From Paracoccus tegillarcae (GTDB taxonomy: Bacteria; Pseudomonadota; Alphaproteobacteria; Rhodobacterales; Rhodobacteraceae), in NCBI RefSeq assembly GCF_002847305.1, contig NZ_CP025408.1, positions 1,162,001-1,226,000 of the forward strand: a stretch of 64,000 bases of DNA, in the 5' to 3' direction. Each line of letters starts with the position of its first letter. Within the stretch, counting starts at the first letter, position 1. Position numbers and translations under genes: made by a program. Shown here one piece after another: positions 1 through 9,285 of the stretch. The notes below the pieces were generated by a model, which saw only the letters and a program-made list of their open reading frames with translations, made no database searches and was not told the origin of the DNA.

Positions 1-344
1 TACTGGAACGGGTCGTCGAACCAGCTCATCACCATGTCGGGGCCAGAGCCCACATTGGCGGCAACGGCGGCCTTGGGACGGACGTCCTCCCAGCTTTCCT
101 GGTCGATCTGCACCTGCACACCGGTCGCCTCGGTGAAGGCAGCGGTATTGGTGTTCCACGCCTCTTCCTCGCCCGCGACAAAGGGCACCCAACGCAACAG
201 CCTGAGGCTTGCGCCCTCTTCCGGCTGGAACGTGGCGGCGGCGGCCTGCGCCAGTGCCTTGCGTGCGCCAAAGGGTCCGATCAGGGCCGAACCAGCGGCC
301 AGCGCGGCGGTGCCCTGCAGCAGTTTTCTGCGATCTATGGTCAT
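1..344 (-). CDS. ABC transporter extracellular solute-binding protein, N-terminal part (cut by window edge)
   Basis: The first 114 codons of a periplasmic sugar-binding protein of the MalE/UgpB class; the rest lies left of the window. The start ATG at 344 follows a strong GGAGG ribosome site. The N-terminus carries a DRRKLLQ twin-arginine-like motif, then an alanine-rich hydrophobic stretch ending ARKALAQA, so Tat export and cleavage near residue 33 are likely. The following region (LRWVPFV, then a FTEATGVQVQI segment) is typical of this family. It sits 47 bases downstream of a UgpC-type ATPase on the same strand, so both belong to one sugar ABC operon whose permeases should lie further left. 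The substrate cannot be told from the sequence. Confidence 0.85.
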   Translation of the reverse strand, partial: MTIDRRKLLQGTAALAAGSALIGPFGARKALAQAAAATFQPEEGASLRLLRWVPFVAGEEEAWNTNTAAFTEATGVQVQIDQESWEDVRPKAAVAANVGSGPDMVMSWFDDPFQ

Positions 345-391
345 GTCTTTTCTCCTCCCTGAGATAAGTCGGCGGCCTTGCGGCTGCGCGG

Positions 392-1462
<1,071 letters not shown>

Positions 1463-1587
1463 TCGGACCCTCCCCCCAGGTATCCATTGCTGGCAAAGCT
1501 GACAAAGCAATCAGCAGTTGGCAACCAAATTCTGTTGAATTGCGCGAAATCTCACTGCGCCACAGGCAGAGCGGATTGATTTGACAA

Positions 1588-1595
1588 TGTATACA
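1588..1595. promoter_or_regulatory. TGTATACA palindrome, candidate operator in the tctC/ABC divergent region
   Basis: The 216-base divergent region between the ABC ATPase (start 1462) and tctC (start 1679) holds a perfect 8-base palindrome TGTATACA. A TTGACA box at 1581-1586 runs almost directly into it. Palindromes with a GTATAC core are typical targets of FadR-subfamily GntR repressors that control sugar-acid genes. A related TGGTATACCA lies at 7109-7118 in front of the nearby SDR operon. No GntR gene is in the window; it could lie to the left. The assignment is inference. Confidence 0.4.
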
Positions 1596-1678
1596 CGGAT
1601 GACAATGCTGTCTTCAGTGCCGTCGTGGTGCCGATGACGCCCACGCAGACGGCCACCAAAGAGGGGGGAGAATCACAC

Positions 1679-2662
1679 ATGAACCGCAACAGGTTTCTAA
1701 GACTGATGACGGGCACCGCTATGGCGTTGACCCTTGGGCTGCCAGCGATGGCGCAAACCGAATATCCCGACCGTCCGATAGAAATGATCGTGCCCTGGGG
1801 CGCAGGCGGTGGCACCGATGCGGTGGGTCGTATCTTTGCGCAACTGCTGCAAGAGGAACTGGGCACGCCGGTCAATGTCGTGAACCGCACCGGTGGTTCT
1901 GGCGTGGTCGGGCATTCGGCCATCGCAGGCGCCGAACCCGATGGCTATACCATCGGCATCATGACGATCGAGATCGACATGATGCATTGGCAGGGCCTGA
2001 CAGATCTGACCTATGAGGATTTCGATATCCTCGCCATGGTTAACGCCGATCCGGGCGGGCTGATGGTATCCGCTGACAGCGAATATCAGGACGCAGCCGC
2101 ATTGCGTGACGCGATCCGCGATGGCGGTGCGGGCGCGGTCAAGGGTTCGGGCACGGGACAGGGCGGCATCTGGCATCTCAGTCTGCTGGGCTGGATGATG
2201 TCCGAGGATATCCCGGTCGAGAACCTGACCTGGGTTCCCAGTGAGGGCGCGGCGCCCGGCCTGACCGATATGGTCGCAGGCGGCGTCGATCTGGTGCCCT
2301 CATCGCTGGCCGAGGGGCGGGCGCTGATCGAGGCCGGACGGGTCAATGCGCTGGCCACCATGTCAGATGAACGCCAGGCCCTGTTCCCGGATGCGCCGAC
2401 CATCAACGAGGCCACGGGGTCGGATTGGACGCTTTCCGTCTGGCGCACCATCGCCGCACCCACGGGCATGCCCGAAGAGGCGCGCGCAAAACTGGTTGCC
2501 GCAATCGAGACCGCCTATAACAGCGAAACCTATCAAAGCTTCATGAACGAGCGTGGCTTTGGCCTGCTCTGGGCCGGCCCGGAAGAGGCGACCCGGATCG
2601 TGGCCGAGGATGACACCAATCTGGGCGAAGTCATGAAGGCGACGGGCCTCGCCAAAGAGTGA
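1679..2662 (+). CDS. tctC: tripartite tricarboxylate transporter substrate-binding protein (TctC family)
   Basis: A 327-residue periplasmic substrate-binding protein of the tripartite tricarboxylate transporter (TTT) family. A Sec signal peptide occupies residues 1-25 (cleavage after AMA, before QTEYPDRP). The family hallmark YPDRPIEMIVPWGAGGGTD follows at once, with the GGTDAVGR loop that contacts carboxylates. The ATG at 1679 has a GAGGGGGGAG ribosome site; an in-frame ATG 18 codons earlier lacks one and would spoil the signal peptide. tctB and tctA follow, so a complete TTT system is present. The convergent SDR/FAH/Hyi genes suggest that the substrate is a sugar acid or related carboxylate rather than citrate, but this is inference. 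Confidence 0.9.
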   Translation: MNRNRFLRLMTGTAMALTLGLPAMAQTEYPDRPIEMIVPWGAGGGTDAVGRIFAQLLQEELGTPVNVVNRTGGSGVVGHSAIAGAEPDGYTIGIMTIEIDMMHWQGLTDLTYEDFDILAMVNADPGGLMVSADSEYQDAAALRDAIRDGGAGAVKGSGTGQGGIWHLSLLGWMMSEDIPVENLTWVPSEGAAPGLTDMVAGGVDLVPSSLAEGRALIEAGRVNALATMSDERQALFPDAPTINEATGSDWTLSVWRTIAAPTGMPEEARAKLVAAIETAYNSETYQSFMNERGFGLLWAGPEEATRIVAEDDTNLGEVMKATGLAKE

Positions 2663-2727
2663 CGCATTCAGCAGGGGGCGGCAATGTGCTGCCCGCCCCC
2701 TTTGCTGCTTTTGCAGGAGGGATCGTG

Positions 2728-3189
2728 ATGAGGCTTGGCGACAGCGCGCTTGGCATGCTGGTTCTGCTGGGGGGCGCGGCGCTGTTTTGGGCCGCACTGG
2801 GGTTTTCACCCATTCCCGGACAGGAATACGGCGCCCAGACCATGCCCAAGACCATCGCCGTTCTGGCAATGGCTGTCGGCGCGGTGATGATGGTCAGCGG
2901 GCGCGGCCAGCCCGCGCTGGTGCTGGATGGCTGGACCCGTGACCCGATGGCCTGGGCACGGCTGGCAGCGTCGATCCTGCTGATCCTGGGATATGTGCTT
3001 TTCGCGTCGAAACTGGGATTTGCGCTGACCGCGTTTCTGCTGCTGGTCGCCATGATGCTGTTGACCGGAACGCATCCGCTGACCGCGCTGCTGGTCGCCG
3101 TGGGTGCGGTCGTCATCGTGCAATATTCGTTCGGACAATTGTTGCGCGTGCCGCTGCCGCGCGGCGATCTGTTGGCTTTGCCGTTCTGA
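2728..3189 (+). CDS. tctB: tripartite tricarboxylate transporter small membrane subunit (TctB family)
   Basis: A 153-residue membrane protein with four predicted hydrophobic segments, starting MRLGDSALGM and containing FWAALGFSPIPGQEYGAQTMP, a layout typical of TctB. TctB is the small, poorly conserved membrane subunit that pairs with TctA. The ATG at 2728 (with a GTG just before it at 2725) follows an AGGAGGG ribosome site. The open frame also extends upstream into the tctC stop region, but those residues do not resemble the family. It is separated from tctC by 65 bases and from tctA by 10 bases. Confidence 0.85.
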   Translation: MRLGDSALGMLVLLGGAALFWAALGFSPIPGQEYGAQTMPKTIAVLAMAVGAVMMVSGRGQPALVLDGWTRDPMAWARLAASILLILGYVLFASKLGFALTAFLLLVAMMLLTGTHPLTALLVAVGAVVIVQYSFGQLLRVPLPRGDLLALPF

Positions 3190-3199
3190 GGGGACAGGC

Positions 3200-4690
3200 A
3201 TGAACACCTTTACTCAGGCCATTGGTCTTGTCGCCGATCCGCAGGTGCTGCTGGTCATGCTGGCCTCGGGGTTGTTCGGGCTGTTCGTCGGCTCGATTCC
3301 GGGACTGACCGCGACCATGGCCACCGCGCTGCTGGTGCCGGTGACGTTTTTCATGGACCCGGTGCCGGCCATCGCGGCCATCGTCACCGCCGCCGCCATG
3401 TCGATCTTTGCCGGCGACATACCGGGCGCGCTGCTGCGCATCCCCGGCACGCCAGCCAGCGCGGCCTATGTCGAGGATGCGTATCGGATGACCCGCGACG
3501 GGCGGTCGCGCGACGCATTGGGGGCGGTGCTGGTCTTTTCCGCAATCGGGGGCATCTTTGGCACCATCATCCTGATCTTTGCCTCGCCGATGCTGGCCGA
3601 GATCGCGCTGAAGTTCAGTTCATTCGAGTATTTCTGGCTGGTCGTTCTGGGCCTGTCCTGCGCCATTTTCGTTTCGCCCGGCGCACCCACGCGGGCGATT
3701 GTCTCGCTGCTGATCGGGCTGTTCGCCGCCACCATCGGCATGGACAACCCGGCGGCCGAGGCGCGCTTTACCTTTGGCAATATCGATCTGCTGGCAGGCG
3801 TCTCGTTCATCCCTGCCATGATCGGCCTCTTTGCCGTGGCCGAGGTGTTCCGCGCGATGGTCCATGGTCGCAGCGGCGCCACGGCACCCATCCAGCCCGA
3901 CACCAACGGTCTGTTCCGCGCGCAGCTGGGCAATCTGGCACGTTACCCGGTGCAGGCCCTGCGCGGCAGCACCCTGGGCACGTTCATCGGCGCGCTGCCG
4001 GGGGCAGGTGCGGATATCGCGGCCTGGATTTCCTATGCGATCTCCAAGCGTTTCTCGCGCACGCCCGAGAAATTCGGCACCGGCCATGTCGAGGGTCTGG
4101 TCGAAGCCGGGTCCTCGAACAATGCCGCTGTCAGCGGGGCGTGGATACCGGCGCTGGTCTTCGGGATTCCGGGCGATTCCATCACCGCCATCGTGATTGG
4201 GGTGCTTTATGTCAAAGGCATGAACCCCGGCCCGACGATCTTTCTGCATGAACCGCAGCTGATCTACGCGCTGTTCATCGTGTTTCTGTTGGCGAACCTG
4301 CTGATGCTGCCACTGGGCTGGCTGGCGATCCGGCTGTCGTCGCGGGTGCTGCAGGTGCCGCAGCGGGTGCTGATGCCGCTGATCCTGCTGTTCTGTATCG
4401 TGGGATCCTTCTCGATCACCAATTCGGCTTACGGCGTGGTTCTGATGCTGATCTTCGGCATCCTCGGCTTTGTGATGGAGGAAAACGACATCCCCATCGC
4501 CCCGGCCATCCTCGGGTTGGTTCTGGGGCCGATGCTGGAAAAGAACTTCATCACCTCGATGATCAAGGCAGATGGCAATTGGCTGGCGTTTTTCGAGCGC
4601 CCGATTGCCGCGGGCATTGGGGTCGTGGCGATTCTGGTCTGGCTGCTGCCGCTGGTGCGACTGCTGATGCGCAGGCGCGCGCAGGTCTAG
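3200..4690 (+). CDS. tctA: tripartite tricarboxylate transporter large permease (TctA family)
   Basis: A 496-residue, strongly hydrophobic permease of about 12 membrane segments that forms the transport channel of the TTT system. It carries the TctA hallmarks GSIPGLTATMATALLVP near residues 28-45, GDIPGALLRIPGTPASAA near 73-90, and GALPGAGADIAAWISYA near 265-281. The ATG at 3200 follows GGGGACAGG. An upstream extension of the frame overlaps tctB and is not family-like. Its stop codon overlaps the stop of the convergent isomerase gene (CTAG at 4687-4690), so the two operons share their end. Confidence 0.92.
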   Translation: MNTFTQAIGLVADPQVLLVMLASGLFGLFVGSIPGLTATMATALLVPVTFFMDPVPAIAAIVTAAAMSIFAGDIPGALLRIPGTPASAAYVEDAYRMTRDGRSRDALGAVLVFSAIGGIFGTIILIFASPMLAEIALKFSSFEYFWLVVLGLSCAIFVSPGAPTRAIVSLLIGLFAATIGMDNPAAEARFTFGNIDLLAGVSFIPAMIGLFAVAEVFRAMVHGRSGATAPIQPDTNGLFRAQLGNLARYPVQALRGSTLGTFIGALPGAGADIAAWISYAISKRFSRTPEKFGTGHVEGLVEAGSSNNAAVSGAWIPALVFGIPGDSITAIVIGVLYVKGMNPGPTIFLHEPQLIYALFIVFLLANLLMLPLGWLAIRLSSRVLQVPQRVLMPLILLFCIVGSFSITNSAYGVVLMLIFGILGFVMEENDIPIAPAILGLVLGPMLEKNFITSMIKADGNWLAFFERPIAAGIGVVAILVWLLPLVRLLMRRRAQV

Positions 4691-5445
4691 CGCAGGGTTT
4701 TCATCCAGCCCAAGGTCGGCTCTGTCGCGCCGCCGGGTTTGTATTCGGCGCCAAGCGGGCGGTCCCAGCCCATGGCGTCGATGGCGGCGAAAATATGGCG
4801 GTAATCCAACTCGCCATGATCCGGCGCGCCGCGGTCCGGCACGGCGGCGAACTGGATATGCCCGATGATCGGCAGCAGGTCCCGCAGCCGCCGGGTCAGA
4901 TCGCCCTGCATGATCTGCAGGTGATAGCAGTCGAACATCAGGCGCAGATTGGGCCGGTCCAGCGCCGCAATGATGCCTGCCGCCTGCGTCGCATCGCGCA
5001 GGAAATAGCCCGGCGCATCGTGATGGTTCAGCGGCTCTATCAGGATCACGATACGCCGATCTGCGGCCCGTTCGCAGGCGTAGCGCAGGTTGTCGTTGAA
5101 CGTCGAGGCGGCGTCCGCGCCCTGGGCAAAGCCCGCCATGACGTGAACCGCGCCGCAGCCTGTCGCGGCGGCGTAATCCAGCGCCCGGTCGATTTCCGCC
5201 CGCGCCTCGGCCTCGCGCCCCGGCAGGGCGGACAATCCGTTCTCGCCCGGCTTTCCTCGCAGGGTGTTCAGCCCCAGCATCGGCAGCCCCGCCTCGGTCA
5301 GCGCCGCGCGCACCGCGCCGGGATCGTGGTCAAAGGGCCAGTGGCACTCGACCGCATCGAAGCCGGCCTTTGCCGCAGCCCGGATGGCCTGCGGCAAGGG
5401 CAGTTCGGCCCAAAGAAAACCCAGATTGGCCGAGAACCGCGGCAT
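4687..5445 (-). CDS. hydroxypyruvate isomerase family TIM-barrel protein (Hyi/OtnI-like)
   Basis: A 252-residue sugar-phosphate isomerase/epimerase of the AP-endonuclease-2 fold. Seen in the sequence are MPRFSANLGFLWAELPLPQAI, FDAVECHWPF, LNTLRGKPGENGLSALPGR and LIEPLNHHDAPGYFL, with acidic and histidine metal ligands (E in LIEPLN, D in MFDCYH, H in GHIQFA, E near the end in LGAEYKP). These match hydroxypyruvate isomerase and 2-oxo-tetronate isomerase (OtnI). It is the last gene of a minus-strand operon with an FAH-family hydrolase and an SDR. It may recover a C3 or C4 product of sugar-acid cleavage; the exact substrate is not set by the sequence. Confidence 0.8.
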   Translation of the reverse strand: MPRFSANLGFLWAELPLPQAIRAAAKAGFDAVECHWPFDHDPGAVRAALTEAGLPMLGLNTLRGKPGENGLSALPGREAEARAEIDRALDYAAATGCGAVHVMAGFAQGADAASTFNDNLRYACERAADRRIVILIEPLNHHDAPGYFLRDATQAAGIIAALDRPNLRLMFDCYHLQIMQGDLTRRLRDLLPIIGHIQFAAVPDRGAPDHGELDYRHIFAAIDAMGWDRPLGAEYKPGGATEPTLGWMKTLR

Positions 5446-5454
5446 GGCGGCGAC

Positions 5455-6309
5455 CTAGCCGCCCGTGGTGCGCTGCGTCTGCTCGCCCAGACCGTCGATG
5501 CCAAGGCGCACCGTCTGGCCGGGACGCAGGAAGACCTGCGGCTTTTGTCCCAGACCCACGCCCGGCGGGGTTCCGGTGGTGATCACATCGCCCGGCATCA
5601 GGCGCATGAAGCGCGAGCAATAGGCGACCAGTTCGGCCACGCCAAAGACCATCGTTTCGGTGGTGCCGTCCTGATAACGGTGGCCGTCCACCTCTAGCCA
5701 CAGACCCAGCTTTTGCGGATCGGGGATCTCATCGCGGGTGACCATCCAGGGGCCGATGGGGCCGAATGTGTCGAAACCCTTGCCCTTGTCCCAGGTGGCG
5801 CCTTTTTCGATCTGCCATTCGCGCTCGCTGACATCATTGACGGTGCAGTAGCCGGCAACATGATCCAGCGCGCTGTCCTGAGGGATATCATTGCCGCCCT
5901 TGCCGATCACGACGCCCAGTTCGACCTCCCAGTCGGTCTTTTTCGAGCCCTTGGGGATGACGATATCATCGTCCGGACCGCAGATGCAGGTGACCCATTT
6001 GTTGAACACGACAGGCTCGTCAGGCACCGGCAGGCCGCTTTCGGCGGCATGGTCCGCATAGTTCAGACCGATGGCGACAAACTTGCCCACGCGACCGACA
6101 CAGGCACCAAGCCGCAGGCCGTCCTGCGGCGCGCCCTCGACCACGGGCAGCGCGCTCACGTCGATTGCGGCCAGCTTGGCCAGACCCTCGGGCGTCAGCA
6201 CATCGCCTGCAATGTCATCGACATGGCCCGACAGGTCGCGGACCTGACCCTGATCGTCCAGCAGACCCGGCTTTTCCGACCCGGCGGGGCCGTAACGCAA
6301 CAGTTTCAT
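5455..6309 (-). CDS. fumarylacetoacetate hydrolase family protein (probable diketo-deoxy sugar acid hydrolase)
   Basis: A 284-residue FAH-family enzyme. The N-terminal domain (1-75) precedes the catalytic fold, which shows GLNYADHAAE and FNKWVTCICGPDDDIVIP. The metal-binding acidic residues are in DWEVELGVVIGKGG, and the C-terminal PGDVITTGTPPGVG motif is present. Members cleave C-C bonds in 2,4-dioxo acids. Paired with an SDR of the 2-keto-3-deoxy-L-fuconate dehydrogenase type, the best guess is hydrolysis of a 2,4-diketo-3-deoxy sugar acid to pyruvate and a hydroxy acid. It lies 9 bases from the downstream isomerase and 20 from the upstream SDR, so the three are one operon. The start has a GGAGG site before ATG at 6309. 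Confidence 0.82.
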   Translation of the reverse strand: MKLLRYGPAGSEKPGLLDDQGQVRDLSGHVDDIAGDVLTPEGLAKLAAIDVSALPVVEGAPQDGLRLGACVGRVGKFVAIGLNYADHAAESGLPVPDEPVVFNKWVTCICGPDDDIVIPKGSKKTDWEVELGVVIGKGGNDIPQDSALDHVAGYCTVNDVSEREWQIEKGATWDKGKGFDTFGPIGPWMVTRDEIPDPQKLGLWLEVDGHRYQDGTTETMVFGVAELVAYCSRFMRLMPGDVITTGTPPGVGLGQKPQVFLRPGQTVRLGIDGLGEQTQRTTGG

Positions 6310-6329
6310 CGCATTTCCTCCTTAAGCGT

Positions 6330-7073
6330 TCAGATCGTCATGCCGCCATCGACGCTGACCGCCTGGCCTGAAACAAAGCGGCTTTCATCCGACAGCAGAT
6401 AGATCACAACAGGCGTCATATCGTCGACGGTTGCAATGCGGCCCATAGGCTGCCGGGCTATAAAGTCTTTCTCTGCCTGGACAGGGTCAGCGGCACTGGC
6501 GATGCGGCCCCGCAGGCTGGGCGTGTCGACCGTGCCGGGGCACAAACAGTTCGCCCGCAGCCCGGACCCGACGTAGTCGGCGGCGATGGATTTGGTCAGA
6601 CCGATCACCGCCGCCTTGCTGGCGCCATAGGCGCAGCGATTGGGCAGGCCGCGAACCGAACCGGCGACCGAGGCCATGTTCAGGATAGCGGCGGTGCCGG
6701 TTTCGCCGGCGCGTTCCAGCAGGCCCGGCATGACGGCGCGGGTCATATGGAACATGGCGTTGATATTGACCGCGAAACTCAGGTCCCAATCCTCGACCGT
6801 GCAGGTTTCCAGCGAGCCGTTGACGACAATGCCGGCACAGTTGAACAAGCCGTCCAGCGGCGGCAGTTCAGATGCCAGCGCGGCAATCGCGTCGTGGTCG
6901 GTCACGTCCAGTGCCTGTGTGCGGATGCCATGGTCCGCCAGCCCGTCCAGCAGCGCGCCGTCGCGGTCGGTGGCCCAGACATTGGCCCCCTCTGCCGCGC
7001 AGGCCAGCGCCGAGGCGCGTCCCATCCCCTGCCCTGCTGCCGTGATCAGGATAGCCTTGTCCTTCAACCGCAT
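6330..7073 (-). CDS. SDR oxidoreductase, 2-keto-3-deoxy-sugar-acid dehydrogenase type
   Basis: A 247-residue classical short-chain dehydrogenase. The cofactor loop TAAGQGMG is at residues 11-18, the acidic residue in ATDRDG near 35 favours NAD, and the catalytic residues are S135, Y149 and K153 (YGASK). The overall sequence (ITAAGQGMGRA, LFNCAGIVVNG, SVRGLPNRCAYGASK) resembles the 2-keto-3-deoxy-L-fuconate 4-dehydrogenase/BDH2-like group. It heads the minus-strand operon with the FAH hydrolase and isomerase. The product would be a 2,4-diketo acid, the usual substrate of FAH-type hydrolases, so the two make biochemical sense as neighbours. A perfect palindrome, TGGTATACCA, lies 36 bases upstream of the start. 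Confidence 0.82.
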   Translation of the reverse strand: MRLKDKAILITAAGQGMGRASALACAAEGANVWATDRDGALLDGLADHGIRTQALDVTDHDAIAALASELPPLDGLFNCAGIVVNGSLETCTVEDWDLSFAVNINAMFHMTRAVMPGLLERAGETGTAAILNMASVAGSVRGLPNRCAYGASKAAVIGLTKSIAADYVGSGLRANCLCPGTVDTPSLRGRIASAADPVQAEKDFIARQPMGRIATVDDMTPVVIYLLSDESRFVSGQAVSVDGGMTI

Positions 7074-7108
7074 CTGCTGCCCTCCACTGCCAGCTCATGT
7101 TGAAATTC

Positions 7109-7118
7109 TGGTATACCA
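7109..7118. promoter_or_regulatory. TGGTATACCA palindrome upstream of the SDR operon, candidate GntR operator
   Basis: A perfect 10-base palindrome in the 67-base gap between the FGGY kinase stop (7141) and the SDR start (7073). Its GTATAC core is shared with the TGTATACA site at 1588-1595, which suggests that one FadR-type GntR regulator controls both the tct transporter and the SDR-FAH-isomerase operon. This is inferred from the shared core only. Confidence 0.45.
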
Positions 7119-7140
7119 AATACGGTCGCTGTGCCAGAGG

Positions 7141-8622
7141 CTATTCGCCCCCGTCCCGTGACAGCGCATCTATTTCGGCGCGATTTTGCTGCATCCGCTG
7201 AAAGATGCGCCAATCGCGCGCCAGCCGATCCCGCGTGGCGGGGTTGGGCGGCACGATCTGCGCGGGCAGCGCAAAACGCCGCCGCGCCGCCTCGACCCCG
7301 TCCAGAAACGGCGCCGCCGCCACGATGGCCGAGCCGCGCAGAACCGCGTCTTCGGGCTGCCAGTGGATCTCTGCCCCGGTCACATCGGCGTAAAGCTGAC
7401 GCAGCAGCGGCGCGCGCGCCTGCCCCCCCGCCATGGCCAGACGCCTGGTATCGCCCAGCCCCATATGTTCGATCACCTGCCGCGTGCCCATGGCAATGCC
7501 TATCGCCGCGCGCCAATAAAGCGCATCCAGCGCCGCAGGGCTGCGATCCAGCGAGGCGCCGTGGATCACACCGCGCATCAACGGGTCGGCAAAGGGCGTC
7601 CGGTTGCCCTTGATATCCGGCAGAACGTGAATGCCGGCGCCGATTTCGTGCTGATCCGGGCGCAGGCGTGACAGAATATCGCCATGGCTTTGCGGCTGCG
7701 GGTATTGCTGCCGGATGCGGTCCAGCAAGGCGCCGGTGGCCGATTGTCCGGCCTCGCTGACCACCTGCCCCGGCACGATCGCACCCAGATACGGCCCCCA
7801 GACGGCGGGCCGTGGCGGCACATCCCGGGCCATCACGCAGTTCGAGGTTCCGGCGATCAAGACCGGCATGTCATCGGTCGCACCAAGCGCGCCCGCAAAG
7901 GCGTCGATCAGCCCGGCTGCCACGCGGCAATCTGGTGACAGCCCCAACTGATCCGCCGCCTGCGCGGTCAGCGGCCCGATCACGGTGCCCGGCGCCAGAA
8001 CCGCCCCTTCGCGCGGCATCGCCCCGATGCCAAGCTGACGCAGCAAATCGGTCTGCCAGCCGCCCGCCTCGGCGATATAGGGCCATTTCGCAGCCATCGC
8101 GCAAAGCGAGCGCGCAGGCTTGCCGGTCGCCACGAAGGCAAGCTGATCACTGAGATCGCGCGCCGCGCGCAGACCCGCCCAGGCATCTGGCCGGTGCCGC
8201 GCCAGCCACATCAGTTTCGGCGTCTGCATTTCGGGCGAAACCTGCCCGCCGGCCAATCGGGCAAGCGGGTGATCGATGGCGCTGAGTTCCGCGGCCTCGG
8301 CCGTTGCCCGGTGATCGTGCCAGGCAATCACATCAGGGGCGAAACCCGGCGCATCGACATAAAGCGAACAGGTGGCATCAAAGCTGAGGCCCACCAGATC
8401 ATCGCGCGCAGCCCCCGCCATGCCACGCGCCTCGGTCATCGCCGAGGCGACGGCGTCCCAGATTTCGGCAAAGGCATAGCTGGCCTGTCCATCAGGGCCG
8501 TGAATGGTTGAAAACCCGTGGCTGGATCGCGCCAAAAGTCTGCCGTCGGACCCAAAGATCGCCGCCCGCGCACGGGCGCTGCCCACATCAACGGCACCGA
8601 ACAGCAAGATTTGCCCCCTCAC
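7141..8622 (-). CDS. FGGY-family carbohydrate kinase (D-ribulokinase-like clade)
   Basis: A 493-residue sugar kinase. The N-terminal phosphate loop region is FGAVDVGSARARAAIF (about residues 8-23), the substrate/catalytic region is GLIDAFAGALG with the likely catalytic Asp, and the C-terminal adenosine motif is LAMAGGQARAPLLRQL. CAMAAKWPY and GNRTPFADP are features I associate with the ribulokinase/FGGY clade rather than with xylulokinase, so D-ribulose or another pentulose is plausible. The start is GTG at 8622, overlapping the upstream HAD stop as GTGA. It is the last gene of the polyol operon and probably phosphorylates the ketose made by MtlK or SmoS. Confidence 0.85.
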   Translation of the reverse strand: MRGQILLFGAVDVGSARARAAIFGSDGRLLARSSHGFSTIHGPDGQASYAFAEIWDAVASAMTEARGMAGAARDDLVGLSFDATCSLYVDAPGFAPDVIAWHDHRATAEAAELSAIDHPLARLAGGQVSPEMQTPKLMWLARHRPDAWAGLRAARDLSDQLAFVATGKPARSLCAMAAKWPYIAEAGGWQTDLLRQLGIGAMPREGAVLAPGTVIGPLTAQAADQLGLSPDCRVAAGLIDAFAGALGATDDMPVLIAGTSNCVMARDVPPRPAVWGPYLGAIVPGQVVSEAGQSATGALLDRIRQQYPQPQSHGDILSRLRPDQHEIGAGIHVLPDIKGNRTPFADPLMRGVIHGASLDRSPAALDALYWRAAIGIAMGTRQVIEHMGLGDTRRLAMAGGQARAPLLRQLYADVTGAEIHWQPEDAVLRGSAIVAAAPFLDGVEAARRRFALPAQIVPPNPATRDRLARDWRIFQRMQQNRAEIDALSRDGGE

Positions 8623-9278
8623 CCCAACCGGGTCAGAGTGTCGACCAAATTTTCTGCATGTTCAACCAATGCATCGGGTTGCAGTGCCGCAAGCTTGTCA
8701 GCCAGCCGCGCGGGCCCGGCATGACTGCCACCCAGAAAGCCCACGACGCGCATCCCGGCGGCGCGTGCGGCGCGAATACCGGCGGGGCTGTCCTCGATCA
8801 CGATGCAATCACCGGGCGCTACACCCAGCTGCCGCGCGGCCAGCAAGAACAGATCCGGCGCCGGCTTGCCATTGGCCACCATGGTCGCGGAATAGACATG
8901 CGGCGCAAAGCTGTCCCACAGCCCGGTCAGACCCAAGGACAGGCGCAGTCGTTCCGGATTGCTGGACGAGGCAACAGCGCGCGGGCCGGGCAGGTTGGCC
9001 AACGCCTTGGCAATGCCGTTGATCGGCTGCAGATCTGTGCTGAACCGCCGGGCCAGGCGCTGTTGGTAAATCGGCAGATCCGCCGTGATATCAACGCCGA
9101 ACCTGTCGCGCAGGCAGGCGATCTCATGGGTGGCCGAGGTGCCGAGGAACAGGTCATAGGCCTGCGTCTCGTTTATCGGCACCTTGCGGTCCTGGATCAC
9201 GCGCAACAGTTCGGACATCGACAGAACCTCGCTGTCGATCAGAACACCGTCGCAATCAAAGATCAGCGCACGGCCCAC
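8619..9278 (-). CDS. HAD-superfamily hydrolase, sugar-phosphatase type
   Basis: A 219-residue HAD subfamily IA protein. Motif I is IFDCDGVLIDSE near residues 6-17 (nucleophile Asp near 8 and acid Asp near 10), motif II is ASSSN, and motifs III/IV are KPAPDLF and VIEDSPAGIRAARAAG. The start is taken as GTG at 9278, 7 bases after the mtlK stop and behind a GGGGGGTGAG site. A longer reading would run into mtlK and lacks HAD-like residues. Comparable phosphatase genes sit in the polyol operons of Rhodobacter. It may dephosphorylate unwanted sugar phosphates made by the operon's kinase; the role is inferred. Confidence 0.82.
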   Translation of the reverse strand: MGRALIFDCDGVLIDSEVLSMSELLRVIQDRKVPINETQAYDLFLGTSATHEIACLRDRFGVDITADLPIYQQRLARRFSTDLQPINGIAKALANLPGPRAVASSSNPERLRLSLGLTGLWDSFAPHVYSATMVANGKPAPDLFLLAARQLGVAPGDCIVIEDSPAGIRAARAAGMRVVGFLGGSHAGPARLADKLAALQPDALVEHAENLVDTLTRLG

Positions 9279-9285
9279 AAGCGTC

